Below are positions 17,401 through 25,310 of a stretch of DNA of 64,000 bases, piece after piece (within the stretch, counting starts at the first letter, position 1; the number at the start of each line of letters is the position of its first letter). The stretch is taken from positions 1 to 64,000 of the forward strand of contig JAVJSD010000003.1 in the NCBI GenBank assembly GCA_040219575.1, given 5' to 3'. The notes under the pieces were generated by a model that saw only the letters and a list, made by a program, of their open reading frames with translations, searched no databases and was not told the DNA's origin. The position numbers and the translations under genes are program-made. The stretch is from JAVJSD01 sp040219575 (lineage in GTDB: Bacteria; Planctomycetota; Planctomycetia; Pirellulales; Pirellulaceae).

Positions 17401-18938
17401 GCGACAATCCCGACCTGCGCAACGTCGGCATCCGCCTGGCGCGGCAGTTGGATCTGGACGTAATTCCGATCATCGAGAAGTTGGCCCACGACACGTCGCC
17501 GCAAGTTCGCCGCGAGTGCTGCATCGCCCTGCGGCACAACGACTCGCCGCAGGCGCCCGCGTTGTGGACCGAACTTGCGCTGCAGCACGACGGCAAGGAC
17601 CGCTGGTACCTGGAGGCCCTGGGCATCGCCGCCGACAAGCAATGGGACACGTTCTTCAACGCCTGGCTGGCGAAGGTGGGCGACGACTGGAAGTCGCCCG
17701 CCGGCCGCGACATCGTCTGGCGCAGCCGCGCCGAAGCCGCGCTGCCGCTGTTGGCCGAGTTGATTCTCGATTCCTCGACCGTCGCCAAGGATCGTTTGCG
17801 TTACTTCCGCGCCTTCGATTTCCACCCGGCCAGCTCCGCCAAACAGCAAGCGCTGCTCGCGCTGGCCGCCGCCGAGCATCCCGATCCGGCCGAGATTGCG
17901 GCCCTGGCGCTGAAGCATCTCGGCAGCGTTGATCTTTCGAAATCTCCCGAATTGCGAAAAGTGATCGATCGGGCGCTCGAGTCCGCGGCCGGCACCGTGC
18001 AGTTTGTCTCGCTCATCGATCAGTTCAAAGTGCAGGGGCGCGAAGCGGAGTTACTCGCGCTCGCGCAGCAGCACAGCGACGACGAAGTGGGCGTCGAGGC
18101 GATTCGCCTGTTGCTCGCCCGCGGCGAGCGCCAACAAATCGCCGAAGCGGTCCGCGGTCAGGACCTGGAAAAATCGCTGGCCACGGTCCGCGTGCTCGGC
18201 AACTCGGCCGACGGCCGCATCGCCGGCTTCCTGTTGCCGCTGGTGAAGGACGACAAGTTCGATCTCGAACTTCGCCGCCAGGCGACGCGGGCGGCCGCCA
18301 CCACCCGCAATGGCGCCCAGCAGCTGATCGACCTGGCGAAGGCCGGGCAATTGGACGAGCGACTGAAGGCCTCCGCCTCGTTCCAGCTCAACGCTGCCCC
18401 TTGGGACGAAATCCGCGGCGTGGCGGCGAAGCTGTTCCCGGCCCCTCCCGGCAAGAACGACAAGCCGCTGCCGCCGATCGCCGACCTGGTGAAGATGAAA
18501 GGCAGCGTCGCCAGCGGCCAGAACGTGTTCGTGAAGGTGGCCGAGTGCGCCAAGTGCCACATCGTGAACAAGCAGGGCAAGGAAGTCGGGCCCGACCTCT
18601 CCGAGATCGGCGGCAAGCTCAGCCGGCAGGCGATGCTGGAATCGATCCTGTTCCCCAGCGCCGGCATCAGCCACAACTACGAGACGTACATCGTCGCCCT
18701 CGACAGCGGCAACGTCGTCACCGGCGTCCTGCTCAGCGAAACCGCCGACAACGTCACGCTCAAGGGCGCCGACGCCATCGCCCGCACGTTCAAGAAGAGC
18801 GAGATCGAACAGATGCAGAAGACCAACATCTCGATCATGCCGGCCGATCTGCAAAAGACGATGACGGCGCAGGAGTTGGTCGATGTGGTGGAGTATCTAA
18901 CGACGTTGAAGAAGGCGGTCGCCGCTGGTGGAGAGTGA
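14469..18938 (+). CDS. secreted ThuA-NPCBM-PVC dehydrogenase-HEAT-cytochrome c protein
   Basis: A 1489-residue multi-domain protein. A signal peptide (to about 38) is followed by a ThuA domain (about 45-295; KIAFMAGAKSHGYGSHEHY start), which in related proteins is linked to sugar metabolism. A short linker leads to an NPCBM-type carbohydrate-binding domain (about 395-500; YGIGTHANSIIAFDLP). A PVC-type dehydrogenase beta-propeller spans about 515-900 (SVTNLDVDHRGRVWVCEVVN), then HEAT-like helical repeats to about 1330. A planctomycete heme domain ends the protein, with CAKCH at 1360-1364 and DLSEIGGKLSRQAMLESIL after it. The start has CAGGAGG nearby. The set suggests periplasmic sugar oxidation with electron transfer through heme. 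The exact substrate is unknown. Confidence 0.92.
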   Translation: MLRYRALSPFLALSTLLLLAVCAVSPAWAADDAPGTKGPGKKKIAFMAGAKSHGYGSHEHYAGCVLLAKAIQNNVPGVETVVYRDGWPEDPKAFDDADCIVMYCDGGGRHPVNDHLEQVDRLAKRGVGVVCIHYGVEVPKGPSGEKFLDWIGGYFEPFWSVNPHWTAEFDKFPEHPITRGVEPFSINDEWYYHMRFRDGMKGVTPILTDLPSDSTLSRPDGAHSGNPDVRKAIANKEPQHVAWAMEREDGGRGFGFTGGHFHWNWGDPNFRKLVLNAILWTAKAEVPQGGVEDKPVTIEQLEENQDYEQPQNFNPEEIKKRLNLQGATSAGEKTKAPVAGAAKPVFTSPIVTPKTPGHAVEIDADITGASELYLVVRDGGDGFSCDWADWAEPCLIGPEGEKKLTELKWKSAQTDFGQVRVDKNVGGRELRIGGESVAYGIGTHANSIIAFDLPKGYTRFKARGGLDNGGADQGSCGSNSSVQFSVFTGKPAMFVAQHGGGASAASRDPADAVDGLDVADGLQATLFSSEPNLLSVTNLDVDHRGRVWVCEVVNYRKHNGERPEGDRILILEDKDGDGKADDTKVYYQGRDVDSAMGICVLGNKVIVSATPNVIVFTDTDGDDKPDKKELLFTKTGQVQHDHSAHSFLFGPDGKLYWNFGNTGKAVFDKDGKPVVDIHGAEVVDNGKPYYGGMPFRCNLDGGQFEVLAHNFRNNYEVTVDSFGNLWQSDNDDDGNRAVRINFVMEHGNYGYRDEMTGAGWKDSRTGMHEEIPLRHWHLNDPGVVPNLLQTGAGSPTGICFYEGDLLPKVFQNQIIHSDAGPNVVRAYPAQKDGAGYSAESVNILHGARDNWFRPADVCVAPDGSLLITDWYDPGVGGHNMQDMQRGRIFRVAPPNTKYMAPKFDFSTVDGALAALRNPNLATRYLAWTALHAVGDKAEPALQKEFTTADNPYHQARALWLLGKIGGRGEHYVSEAIQSDNPDLRNVGIRLARQLDLDVIPIIEKLAHDTSPQVRRECCIALRHNDSPQAPALWTELALQHDGKDRWYLEALGIAADKQWDTFFNAWLAKVGDDWKSPAGRDIVWRSRAEAALPLLAELILDSSTVAKDRLRYFRAFDFHPASSAKQQALLALAAAEHPDPAEIAALALKHLGSVDLSKSPELRKVIDRALESAAGTVQFVSLIDQFKVQGREAELLALAQQHSDDEVGVEAIRLLLARGERQQIAEAVRGQDLEKSLATVRVLGNSADGRIAGFLLPLVKDDKFDLELRRQATRAAATTRNGAQQLIDLAKAGQLDERLKASASFQLNAAPWDEIRGVAAKLFPAPPGKNDKPLPPIADLVKMKGSVASGQNVFVKVAECAKCHIVNKQGKEVGPDLSEIGGKLSRQAMLESILFPSAGISHNYETYIVALDSGNVVTGVLLSETADNVTLKGADAIARTFKKSEIEQMQKTNISIMPADLQKTMTAQELVDVVEYLTTLKKAVAAGGE

Positions 18939-18971
18939 AGGACGGGCGATTCGCAAGCGTGTCGCCAGTGA

Positions 18972-19976
18972 TTACTGGATGAACTCTTCGTTTTCGTCTT
19001 CGCCGTGCGTGGTGATTTCGCCGGCGTCTTCGAGTCGTCGCACGATGTCGACGATCTGCTGCTGCACCGACTCCACCTCCGACAGCCGCACCGGACCGAG
19101 ATAGTCCATCTCCTCGCGCAGCATGGTGGCGGCGCGTTGCGACATGTTGCCGAGGATCTTCTCCTTCAACTCCTCGCTGCCCCCCTTGAGCGCCATCGCC
19201 CATTGCGCGCTCTCGACGTTCTTGAGCACCGACTGCACGTCCTTGTCCGACAGCTTGGTGATGTCCTCGAACACGAACATCAACCGGCGAATCTCCTCCA
19301 CCAGGTCGGGATCCTCCTGGGCCAGGTTCTCCAGCAGGCTGCGTTCGGTGGCCCGATCGGTCACGTTGAGAATGTTGGCGACGCTCTCCACGCCGCCGGC
19401 GTTCTCGTACGACTGGCTCATGACGCTGGCCATCCGGCTCTCAAGGCCTCGCTCGACCTCGCGAATCACCTCGGGATTCGTCTGCCCCATGTTCGCGATG
19501 CGGCGAATGACCGCCAACTGCCGGTCGCTGGGCAGGCCGGCGATGATCTCGGCGCCGAAGCTCGACGGCAAGTGAGACAGGATCAGGGCGATCGTCTGCG
19601 GGTGCTCGTCGATGATGAAGGTCTGCAGGTTCTGGGGATCGACCTTCTTCAAGAAGCCGAACGGCAACGCTTCGATCGATTGCCGTACGTTGTCGATCGT
19701 GCTGGTGGCGTTCTTGCCGAGCGCCTTTTCGACCAGGCTGCGGGCCAGGTCGAGACTGCCCGACTCGCTCCCCAGGGCGTTGGGGTTCTCGTCGGCGAAT
19801 TCGTGGATGATCGTCGCCTGCTCGTCGCTGGGGATGCGTCCCAGTTTGGCGATCTCGATCGAGACGGCTTCGACCTGCTTCGGCTCCAATTTGCCCAACA
19901 GCTTGGCCGCCGCCTCGTGCGGAAGGCTCATCAGCAAAATGGCGGCTTTGCGCACGCTGGCGTTTGATGCAGACAC
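18972..19976 (-). CDS. fliG: flagellar motor switch protein FliG
   Basis: A 334-residue protein matching FliG throughout: KAAILLMSLPHEAAAKLLGKL at the N-terminus, EHPQTIALILSHL in the middle domain and the C-terminal torque domain with FEDITKLSDKDVQSVLKNVE and ILGNMSQRAATMLREEMDYLGP. FliG joins the FliF ring to the C-ring and interacts with the MotA stator, setting torque and direction. Length is normal. The start is a GTG with AAAGGGA upstream. No other flagellar gene is near; it is convergent with the giant gene at 14469 and lies 108 bases downstream of the WD40 gene on the same strand. Confidence 0.95.
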   Translation of the reverse strand: MSASNASVRKAAILLMSLPHEAAAKLLGKLEPKQVEAVSIEIAKLGRIPSDEQATIIHEFADENPNALGSESGSLDLARSLVEKALGKNATSTIDNVRQSIEALPFGFLKKVDPQNLQTFIIDEHPQTIALILSHLPSSFGAEIIAGLPSDRQLAVIRRIANMGQTNPEVIREVERGLESRMASVMSQSYENAGGVESVANILNVTDRATERSLLENLAQEDPDLVEEIRRLMFVFEDITKLSDKDVQSVLKNVESAQWAMALKGGSEELKEKILGNMSQRAATMLREEMDYLGPVRLSEVESVQQQIVDIVRRLEDAGEITTHGEDENEEFIQ

Positions 19977-20084
19977 CGCGCGACATCCCTTTCGGCAGGT
20001 GGCGTCAGTCGAGAACGATCGCTCTTCGCAAGGTATCGGCCCGCGGCGGCAAGTGAGTTTAGTGATTGTGCAGGCTTTAGCGGA

Positions 20085-21077
20085 TTAGCGATCGGCGGCG
20101 GGCGTCGAGGAAAACAGTTCCGCGACGTTCCAGAGTTTGAGATGCCCTTCGTAGCCGCCGGAGAGGAGGGACTCGCCGTCGGGCGAGAAGGCGACCGAGA
20201 GCACGGTGTCGCTGTGGGCGCGGAAGGAGACGAGTGGTTTGCCGGCGCCGCTCTCACGGAGCGTGATCATGCCGTTGCGGCTGCCGCTGGCGAGTAGTTT
20301 GCCGTCGGGGGAATACGCGACGCAGAAGACCGCGGCGTCGTGGTCCTCTTGAACGGCCACGGCCCGGCCGGTCGCCGCGTCCCAAATCCTGATCGTCTCG
20401 TCGCCTGCCGCGGAAGCGATCCGTTTTCCGTCGGGCGACACCGCGACCCGGTAAAGCGGTCCTTCGTGTCCCGTGAGCGTGGCCCGCGCCTGGCCCGACT
20501 TCACATCCCAAATCCGCAACGACTTGTCGGTGCTGGCGGAAACGAGGGAGGCGTCGTCCGGCAGGAAGGCGATGGAGAACACGGCCCCCTCGTGCCCTTT
20601 GAGGACATGCGTCGTCTCGGCGGTCGCCGGGCTCCACAGCCGGATGGTGTTGTCGTAGCTCGACGTGGCGAGGGTCTTGCCGTCGTGGGAAAAGGCGGCG
20701 GCCAGCACGACGCTCGAATGTCCCCGCAGCGTCGCCAGTCGCTCTCCGCTCTGGGCGTCCCAGAGGATGGTCCGCATGTCGGCGCTGGTGGAGGCGACCT
20801 TCGCGCCGTCGGGAGAGAAGGCGACGCCGAACACCTGGTCCTCGTGCCCCTCGAGCCGCAACAGCCGCTTGCCGGTTTGTGGATTCCAGAGACTTACCGA
20901 ACCATCGTAGTTCGCCGTCGCCAGCCGCTTGCCGTCGGGCGAGAAGCAGATCGAGAACACCGAATCGGTCTGGCCCGCGAATACTCGTTGCGGTTCGATC
21001 GACCAACCGTCGCCGACCATGCACAGCAGGCCGACGATCGCGACACCGACCGTCTGACTCAAAGTGACAATCTTCAT
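20085..21077 (-). CDS. exported WD40 seven-repeat propeller protein
   Basis: A 330-residue protein with an N-terminal hydrophobic signal (MKIVTLSQTVGVAIVGLLCM). The rest is seven WD40 repeats, each with GH near its start and SPDGK...LWD/IWD at the end, for example GHEDQVFGVAFSPDGAKVAS and GHEGPLYRVAVSPDGKRIAS. Seven repeats make one closed beta-propeller, normally a protein-docking platform. It probably acts outside the cytoplasm because of the signal. It is 108 bases upstream of fliG on the same strand, but a functional link is not shown. The upstream ATG/GTG extension to 21338 is rejected because the signal peptide starts at 21077. Confidence 0.88.
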   Translation of the reverse strand: MKIVTLSQTVGVAIVGLLCMVGDGWSIEPQRVFAGQTDSVFSICFSPDGKRLATANYDGSVSLWNPQTGKRLLRLEGHEDQVFGVAFSPDGAKVASTSADMRTILWDAQSGERLATLRGHSSVVLAAAFSHDGKTLATSSYDNTIRLWSPATAETTHVLKGHEGAVFSIAFLPDDASLVSASTDKSLRIWDVKSGQARATLTGHEGPLYRVAVSPDGKRIASAAGDETIRIWDAATGRAVAVQEDHDAAVFCVAYSPDGKLLASGSRNGMITLRESGAGKPLVSFRAHSDTVLSVAFSPDGESLLSGGYEGHLKLWNVAELFSSTPAADR

Positions 21078-21291
21078 CGTCGCCTCGGCGCGCAAAAGGA
21101 GCGAGACCAGGAAGGGAATGCAAACGATGCGCCTCGCCGCCCCATTGATGTAAACCAAGACGCGTCCGAAGATCGAACGCACACCACCGTGCATGAATGG
21201 GCGGTCGCGTGTGCGGATCCGCGCCGTCGTCGTGGCTGGGAGCACATTTTCATTTCCGCGGCGGCTTGGCACAATGGACAGACGCGAGCCG

Positions 21292-21321
21292 CGCCGTGAC
21301 CGAGCTCGCCGTGACCGAGCT
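21292..21321. repeat. 15-base direct duplication
   Basis: CGCCGTGACCGAGCT occurs twice in tandem, immediately before the moeA start region (21356). It is a perfect copy with no spacer. Confidence 0.6.
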
Positions 21322-21355
21322 ACCGAGTAATTGTCCACCGTTGTTGCTGTGATTC

Positions 21356-22603
21356 ATGACCGAACCAACTCCGAGGCCCGGCGACGTGCGAATGCGGGGC
21401 TTCGCGCATCGCAGCACGGTCGAGCAAGCGCTGGCCTGGATCGACGCGCGAACAGCCGACGCGCTGGCGCAAGAAACGGTCTCGTTGCGCGAGGCGGCCG
21501 GTCGCGTGCTGGCCGCGGACGTCGTCAGCCGCGTGGACGTACCGAGTTTCGCCCGGGCGATGATGGACGGCTACGCAGTGCGGGCGACCGATACGAGCGG
21601 CGCTTCGCCGTACAATCGCCTGCCTTTGCAAGTGACGGGGCAGGTGCTGGCGGGCGAAGCGTCGACCGACTGCGTGACGCCGGGCGCCGCCGTGCGGATC
21701 ATGACCGGAGCGCCGATGCCGCCGGGCGCCGATGCGGTTTTGCCCGTGGAACGCGTGGAGGTGGAAGGTTCGCGCATCTTCGCCCTCGATGAGCTTTCAC
21801 CCGGCAAGCACGTGGGGCGCGTCGGCGAAGACGTGGCGCGGCACGCGACGGTGCTCGCCGCCGGGCGACGTCTGCGGCCGCAGGACTTGGGCGTCTTGTC
21901 GTCGATCGGCGCGGGCGAAGTCGCGGTGATTCGTCGACCACGCGTGCGAATCGTGGTGACGGGGAACGAGCTCTTGCCGCCGGGATCGACCGCCTTCGGT
22001 GCTCAAATCGTCGACGCCAACAGTCCGATGCTGCAGGCGCTGGTCGAGCGCGACGGCGGCGTGTCGATTCATCCCGGCATCGTGCCCGATCGTCCGGAGG
22101 CGATTCTGGCGGCGCTGCGCGACGAGGCCGAGGTGATTCTTGTCTCCGGCGGCTCGAGCGTCGGCCAGGAGGATCATGCGCCCCGGTTGGTGGACGAACA
22201 CGGCGACCTGGCGATTCACGGCGTCGCCATGCGTCCCAGCAGCCCGTCGGGGATGGGGCGGATCGAAGGCCGCCTGGTGTTCCTGCTGCCGGGCAATCCG
22301 GTCTCGTGCCTGTGCGCGTACGACTTCTTCGCCGGTCGGGCGATCCGCGCGCTCGGCGGCCGACCGCGCGATTGGCCGTATCGGCGCGTGATGCTGCCGC
22401 TGCGGCGAAAGCTCGTTTCGCAGGTGGGGCGCGTCGACTACGCCCGGGTGAAGCTCGTCGAAGGCGAAATCGAACCGCTCGCCATCGGCGGCGCCTCGGT
22501 CCTCAGCAGCACCACGCGAGCCGACGGTTTCGTGATCGTTCCCAACGACAGCGAGGGTTTTCCACCGGGCAGGGAGGTGGAGGTTCTGATGTACGGTTCG
22601 TAG
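21356..22603 (+). CDS. moeA: molybdopterin molybdenumtransferase MoeA
   Basis: A 415-residue enzyme that inserts molybdate into adenylated molybdopterin, the last step of molybdenum cofactor synthesis. Landmarks: PSFARAMMDGYAVRA near residue 65, GAAVRIMTGAPMPPGADAV near 110, the MoCF domain with VRIVVTGNELLPPG at about 200 and VSGGSSVGQEDHAP near 265, and the C-terminal domain with FLLPGNPVSCLCAYDFF. All expected domains are present and length is normal. ATG at 21356. No other cofactor gene is adjacent, so it stands apart from any moa/mob cluster. Confidence 0.96.
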   Translation: MTEPTPRPGDVRMRGFAHRSTVEQALAWIDARTADALAQETVSLREAAGRVLAADVVSRVDVPSFARAMMDGYAVRATDTSGASPYNRLPLQVTGQVLAGEASTDCVTPGAAVRIMTGAPMPPGADAVLPVERVEVEGSRIFALDELSPGKHVGRVGEDVARHATVLAAGRRLRPQDLGVLSSIGAGEVAVIRRPRVRIVVTGNELLPPGSTAFGAQIVDANSPMLQALVERDGGVSIHPGIVPDRPEAILAALRDEAEVILVSGGSSVGQEDHAPRLVDEHGDLAIHGVAMRPSSPSGMGRIEGRLVFLLPGNPVSCLCAYDFFAGRAIRALGGRPRDWPYRRVMLPLRRKLVSQVGRVDYARVKLVEGEIEPLAIGGASVLSSTTRADGFVIVPNDSEGFPPGREVEVLMYGS

Positions 22604-22620
22604 TCCGTAGGCCGGAGTCC

Positions 22621-22745
22621 GTAGGCCGGAACAAGCCGTGCGCGGTTCCGGCAAACGCGCCGTAGGAGAATGCCCCGTGATCTCGCGTGACCGTTCGCGT
22701 GGCGGATGGGAATGCCGGAACCGCGCTCCGCGTGTTCCGACCTAC
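22621..22745. repeat. 125-bp element, copy 1, with 33-base terminal inverted repeats
   Basis: It starts GTAGGCCGGAACAAGCCGTG and ends with the near reverse complement (GTGTTCCGACCTAC); about 28 of 33 end bases match. An inverted, roughly 80 percent identical copy lies at 23097-23222, on the other side of the small gene at 22781. The structure is like a miniature inverted-repeat element. Confidence 0.8.
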
Positions 22746-22780
22746 GAGTGACGCAGTCACCTACCACCAAGGAACTCCTC

Positions 22781-23062
22781 ATGTCGATCCCGCCTGAAGC
22801 AGAATTCCGAGCATGCATGCAGGTCCTCCGTATGGCGATTCTGGATGCGCGTGCCGCCGCTTGGCAGTCCGATATCGACTCTGAACGTCTCGGTGATTTG
22901 ATGGACGCGATCCACAACATCCCAGCGTTTGTGCAACACTGGGAGAACTGCAACCAGGAGCAGTTCATGGCGACGCTTCTTGCCTACGAAAAGAAATGGG
23001 GGCGCAGGCATGGTCCATGTCTGCGGACGATCTACGAACAGGCGCTTGTCGATGTCGATTGA
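22781..23062 (+). CDS. hypothetical protein between inverted 125-bp elements
   Basis: A 93-residue, probably cytoplasmic protein that I do not recognise. It is largely helical in character, with CMQVLRMAILDARAAAWQSD and FMATLLAYEKKWGRRHG as notable stretches and four cysteines. The ATG at 22781 has AAGGAAC about six bases upstream. It stands alone and is bracketed by two inverted copies of a 125-bp element. By eye its third codon positions are less GC-rich than its neighbours (GTT, CGT, CTT codons are common), which would fit transfer, but this needs counting. A role as a cargo gene is speculation. Confidence 0.7.
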   Translation: MSIPPEAEFRACMQVLRMAILDARAAAWQSDIDSERLGDLMDAIHNIPAFVQHWENCNQEQFMATLLAYEKKWGRRHGPCLRTIYEQALVDVD

Positions 23063-23096
23063 GGCACGTCGCGATTCCGAAGCAGCGGTAGGATCC

Positions 23097-23222
23097 TATA
23101 GGGCGGGAACAAGTGAGCGCAGTTCCGGCATGCGTCATGTGCCGCGCGAACGATCACACGCGATCACGGGGCGACCTCCAACGGCGCATCCGCCGGAACT
23201 GCGCACGGCTTGTTCCGGCTAC
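23097..23222. repeat. 125-bp element, copy 2, inverted
   Basis: Reverse complement of this stretch begins GTAGCCGGAACAAGCCGTGC and aligns with 22621-22745 along its whole length, roughly 80 percent identical. Its right tip overlaps the stop codon (complement of CTA, 23219-23221) of the minus-strand gene that ends there. Confidence 0.8.
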
Positions 23223-23515
23223 TTCTTGCGCCACTTGTGCATCACGCCGAAGGAGGTGAGCACGGTTCCCAGGGAGAGGCAGGCCCAGCCGAGCCAGGGC
23301 CAGGGACGAAGTTGCTTCTTGGGCGAGGTGGTCTCGACCACCAGTTGGCGGATCGAGCCCTGCGGCGATTCGGCCGGAGGGCCGGTGATCCGCGCCAGCA
23401 CGCCCGTGGCGGTCGGGTTCAGCACGTACGAATCCACCAGCCGCAGTTGCACGCCGATCAACAGCAGCACGATGCCGGCGAAGATGGACCATTGGTAAGC
23501 GTCGGGTTTGTTCAT
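23219..23515 (-). CDS. hypothetical two-pass membrane protein
   Basis: A 98-residue protein with two hydrophobic spans: IFAGIVLLLIGVQLRLV (about 11-27) and WLGWACLSLGTVLTSFGVM (about 74-92), with a polar loop between them that includes SIRQLVVETTSPKKQ. It ends HKWRKK. No family is recognised. It sits 45 bases upstream of the protease gene stop on the same strand, but as the gene order is protease upstream, it is downstream of that gene. Its stop codon falls in the tip of the 125-bp element, so the C-terminus may have been set by the insertion. Confidence 0.65.
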   Translation of the reverse strand: MNKPDAYQWSIFAGIVLLLIGVQLRLVDSYVLNPTATGVLARITGPPAESPQGSIRQLVVETTSPKKQLRPWPWLGWACLSLGTVLTSFGVMHKWRKK

Positions 23516-23560
23516 CCTTGAACTCGCACACGTTGTCCGCCGCCTGTAGCGGCTGTGGGG

Positions 23561-24754
23561 CTATTCTTCTTCGCCGAGCGTCACGCGAATGTTCTCGCGG
23601 CCGCTCTCGCGAACGACCGAGAGCACCGCCGTTTCGCCGGGATGTTTGTTCTCGATGATCGTCATCAGGTCGTCGACGGTCTTGATCGTTTTGCCGTCGA
23701 CCGCCACCAGCAGATCGGCGGAACTGCGGTCGACCTGCGTTTCCTCGACGATGAACGGGCCGCGCCGCCGCTGACGCCGCACGATGCGGAAGCCCTGCAG
23801 GCCCGCCTGTTCGGCCGGTCCGCCGGGCGAGAGCGTGGCGATCACCAGGCCGTGCTCGGTCTCGTACACGCGGGCGATGCCGATGTCGGGCCGAATCACC
23901 TTGCCGTTTTCAATCAGCTGCGGCACGACGCGCTTGATGGTGGTGATGGGGATCGCGAAGCCGACGCCGGTGTTCTCGCCGGTGTTGCTGGCGATGGCGG
24001 TGTTCATGCCGATCAGTTTGCCGCGACTGTCCATCAGCGGCCCTCCCGAGTTGCCGCGGTTCAGGGCGGCGTCGATCTGAATGATCGACTTCATCGTGCG
24101 GCCGCTGCGGGATGGAAGCGAGCGATTGAGGCTGGAGACGATGCCGACGGTCATCGTCCGCTCGAGACCGAACGGATTGCCGATGGCGTACACCTTCTGA
24201 CCCACGCGCATCCGCAACGAGTCGCCCATGGCCACTGGGAATAGTGTTTCCGGCGGGGCGTCGATCCGCAGCACCGCGATGTCGTTGACGGGATCCTGGC
24301 CGACGAGCCCGCCCTCGTACGTGTTGCCGTCGGACAGCGTCACGTTGATCTCCCGCGCGCCGGCGATGACGTGGTAGTTGGTCAAAACATGTCCTCGCTT
24401 GTCGAGGATCGAGCCGGAGCCGGCGCCTTCGGTGGGCACCTCCATCATCAGCAGAGCGTCGGCGCGCGCCGAGCGGGTGGTGATATTCACCACACCGCGG
24501 TTGGTGTTTTCGTAGACGGCGATATTGGTCCGCTCTTCGGCGGTGAACTCGTCGAGCACTTCCAGCGGTCGGGCGACCTGGGCGTTGGCGACGCGCGGCG
24601 TTGGCGTCGCGGGGGGAAGCTGCGCGGGGGGCTGGAATCGGGGGACCGGCGGTTGGGCCATGGCGCGTGGCTGTCCGTCGCCGCGGGTGATGACGACGGC
24701 CAGCATGGCGCCGAGCGCCGCCGAGAGGGTGCACATCAGCATGTACTTGTTCAT
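23561..24754 (-). CDS. Deg/HtrA-type serine protease with PDZ domain
   Basis: A 397-residue exported protease of the trypsin-like S1C family. An N-terminal hydrophobic segment (about 5-23) is a signal or anchor, followed by a Pro-rich linker. The catalytic triad reads H128 in TNYHVIAG, D158 in PVNDIAVLRI and S236 in RGNSGGPL. A PDZ domain follows (about 290-395) with VIATLSPGGPAEQAGLQGFR and a conserved VDGKTIKTVDDLM. Such proteases degrade or refold damaged envelope proteins. A basic stretch RRQRRRGPF interrupts the PDZ domain. Start at ATG 24754. Confidence 0.93.
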   Translation of the reverse strand: MNKYMLMCTLSAALGAMLAVVITRGDGQPRAMAQPPVPRFQPPAQLPPATPTPRVANAQVARPLEVLDEFTAEERTNIAVYENTNRGVVNITTRSARADALLMMEVPTEGAGSGSILDKRGHVLTNYHVIAGAREINVTLSDGNTYEGGLVGQDPVNDIAVLRIDAPPETLFPVAMGDSLRMRVGQKVYAIGNPFGLERTMTVGIVSSLNRSLPSRSGRTMKSIIQIDAALNRGNSGGPLMDSRGKLIGMNTAIASNTGENTGVGFAIPITTIKRVVPQLIENGKVIRPDIGIARVYETEHGLVIATLSPGGPAEQAGLQGFRIVRRQRRRGPFIVEETQVDRSSADLLVAVDGKTIKTVDDLMTIIENKHPGETAVLSVVRESGRENIRVTLGEEE

Positions 24755-24930
24755 GGCGGTCCTCGCTTGCGGAACTGGTATCGGGATCGAACTCCTGCGC
24801 ACGCATCGCTGCACCGCGCGGCAACGACCTGCGCTTTCATCCCTTGAGAATACGCGATTCCCACCGCCGCTTGGAGAGCAATCGGAAATGTCGCTTAACG
24901 GCTTAACGGCAAGCCGAAGAAGGCGATGGC

Positions 24931-25006
24931 GTGCGCACGACCCCGTACAAGCTGGCAACGTTGCCGCAGCGATCCGCCGACGCCTTCCGCTCGCCGCTTA
25001 ACGAGT
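24931..25006. repeat. dispersed repeat GTGCGCACGACCCCG, copy 1
   Basis: Begins GTGCGCACGACCCCGTACAA and continues through AACGTTGCCGCAGCGATCCG and CGACGCCTTC to AACGAGT. The same order of words occurs at 55274-55360. Confidence 0.75.
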
Positions 25007-25050
25007 CTCGATCCCAGCCGCTCGGATCGATCATGTCGAGGCCGCCGTTT

Positions 25051-25075
25051 GGCGCTGGAATGAACCCAGCGGCTC
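25051..25075. repeat. GCTGGG palindrome, copy 1
   Basis: GGCGCTGGAATGAACCCAGC then GGCTC. Its reverse complement matches 53260-53284 at about 23 of 25 bases, and each copy folds as GCTGGG/CCCAGC or close to it. Confidence 0.6.
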
Positions 25076-25310
25076 GGGGAACCTGCAGCCCCATCCTTGC
25101 CAGTTTTACCCGCTTGCCGCAGACTCCAGCAAAACGTGGAATTCGCCTTGTGGCCCGGGGCGCGATCTTGTATTTCTACGCCGCCCCCGCGACGCACCAT
25201 GCGCGTTGGGGTGCAGCAACTCGTCACGAGAAGTGGTCGATCCGCTTCGCCTCGTCCTCATCCAACGTTCGTCTTTTCTCCGGATCGAATACCGAGTGGG
25301 AGGGATCCCG

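Larger units (their letters stand above)
24755..25310. other. divergent intergenic region before the Omp85 genes
   Basis: A gap of 556 bases between the minus-strand protease and the plus-strand POTRA gene. It holds a dispersed repeat at 24931-25006 and a palindrome at 25051-25075. The remaining 200 bases lead into the AGGGA ribosome-binding site of the POTRA gene. No gene is supported. Confidence 0.5.
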
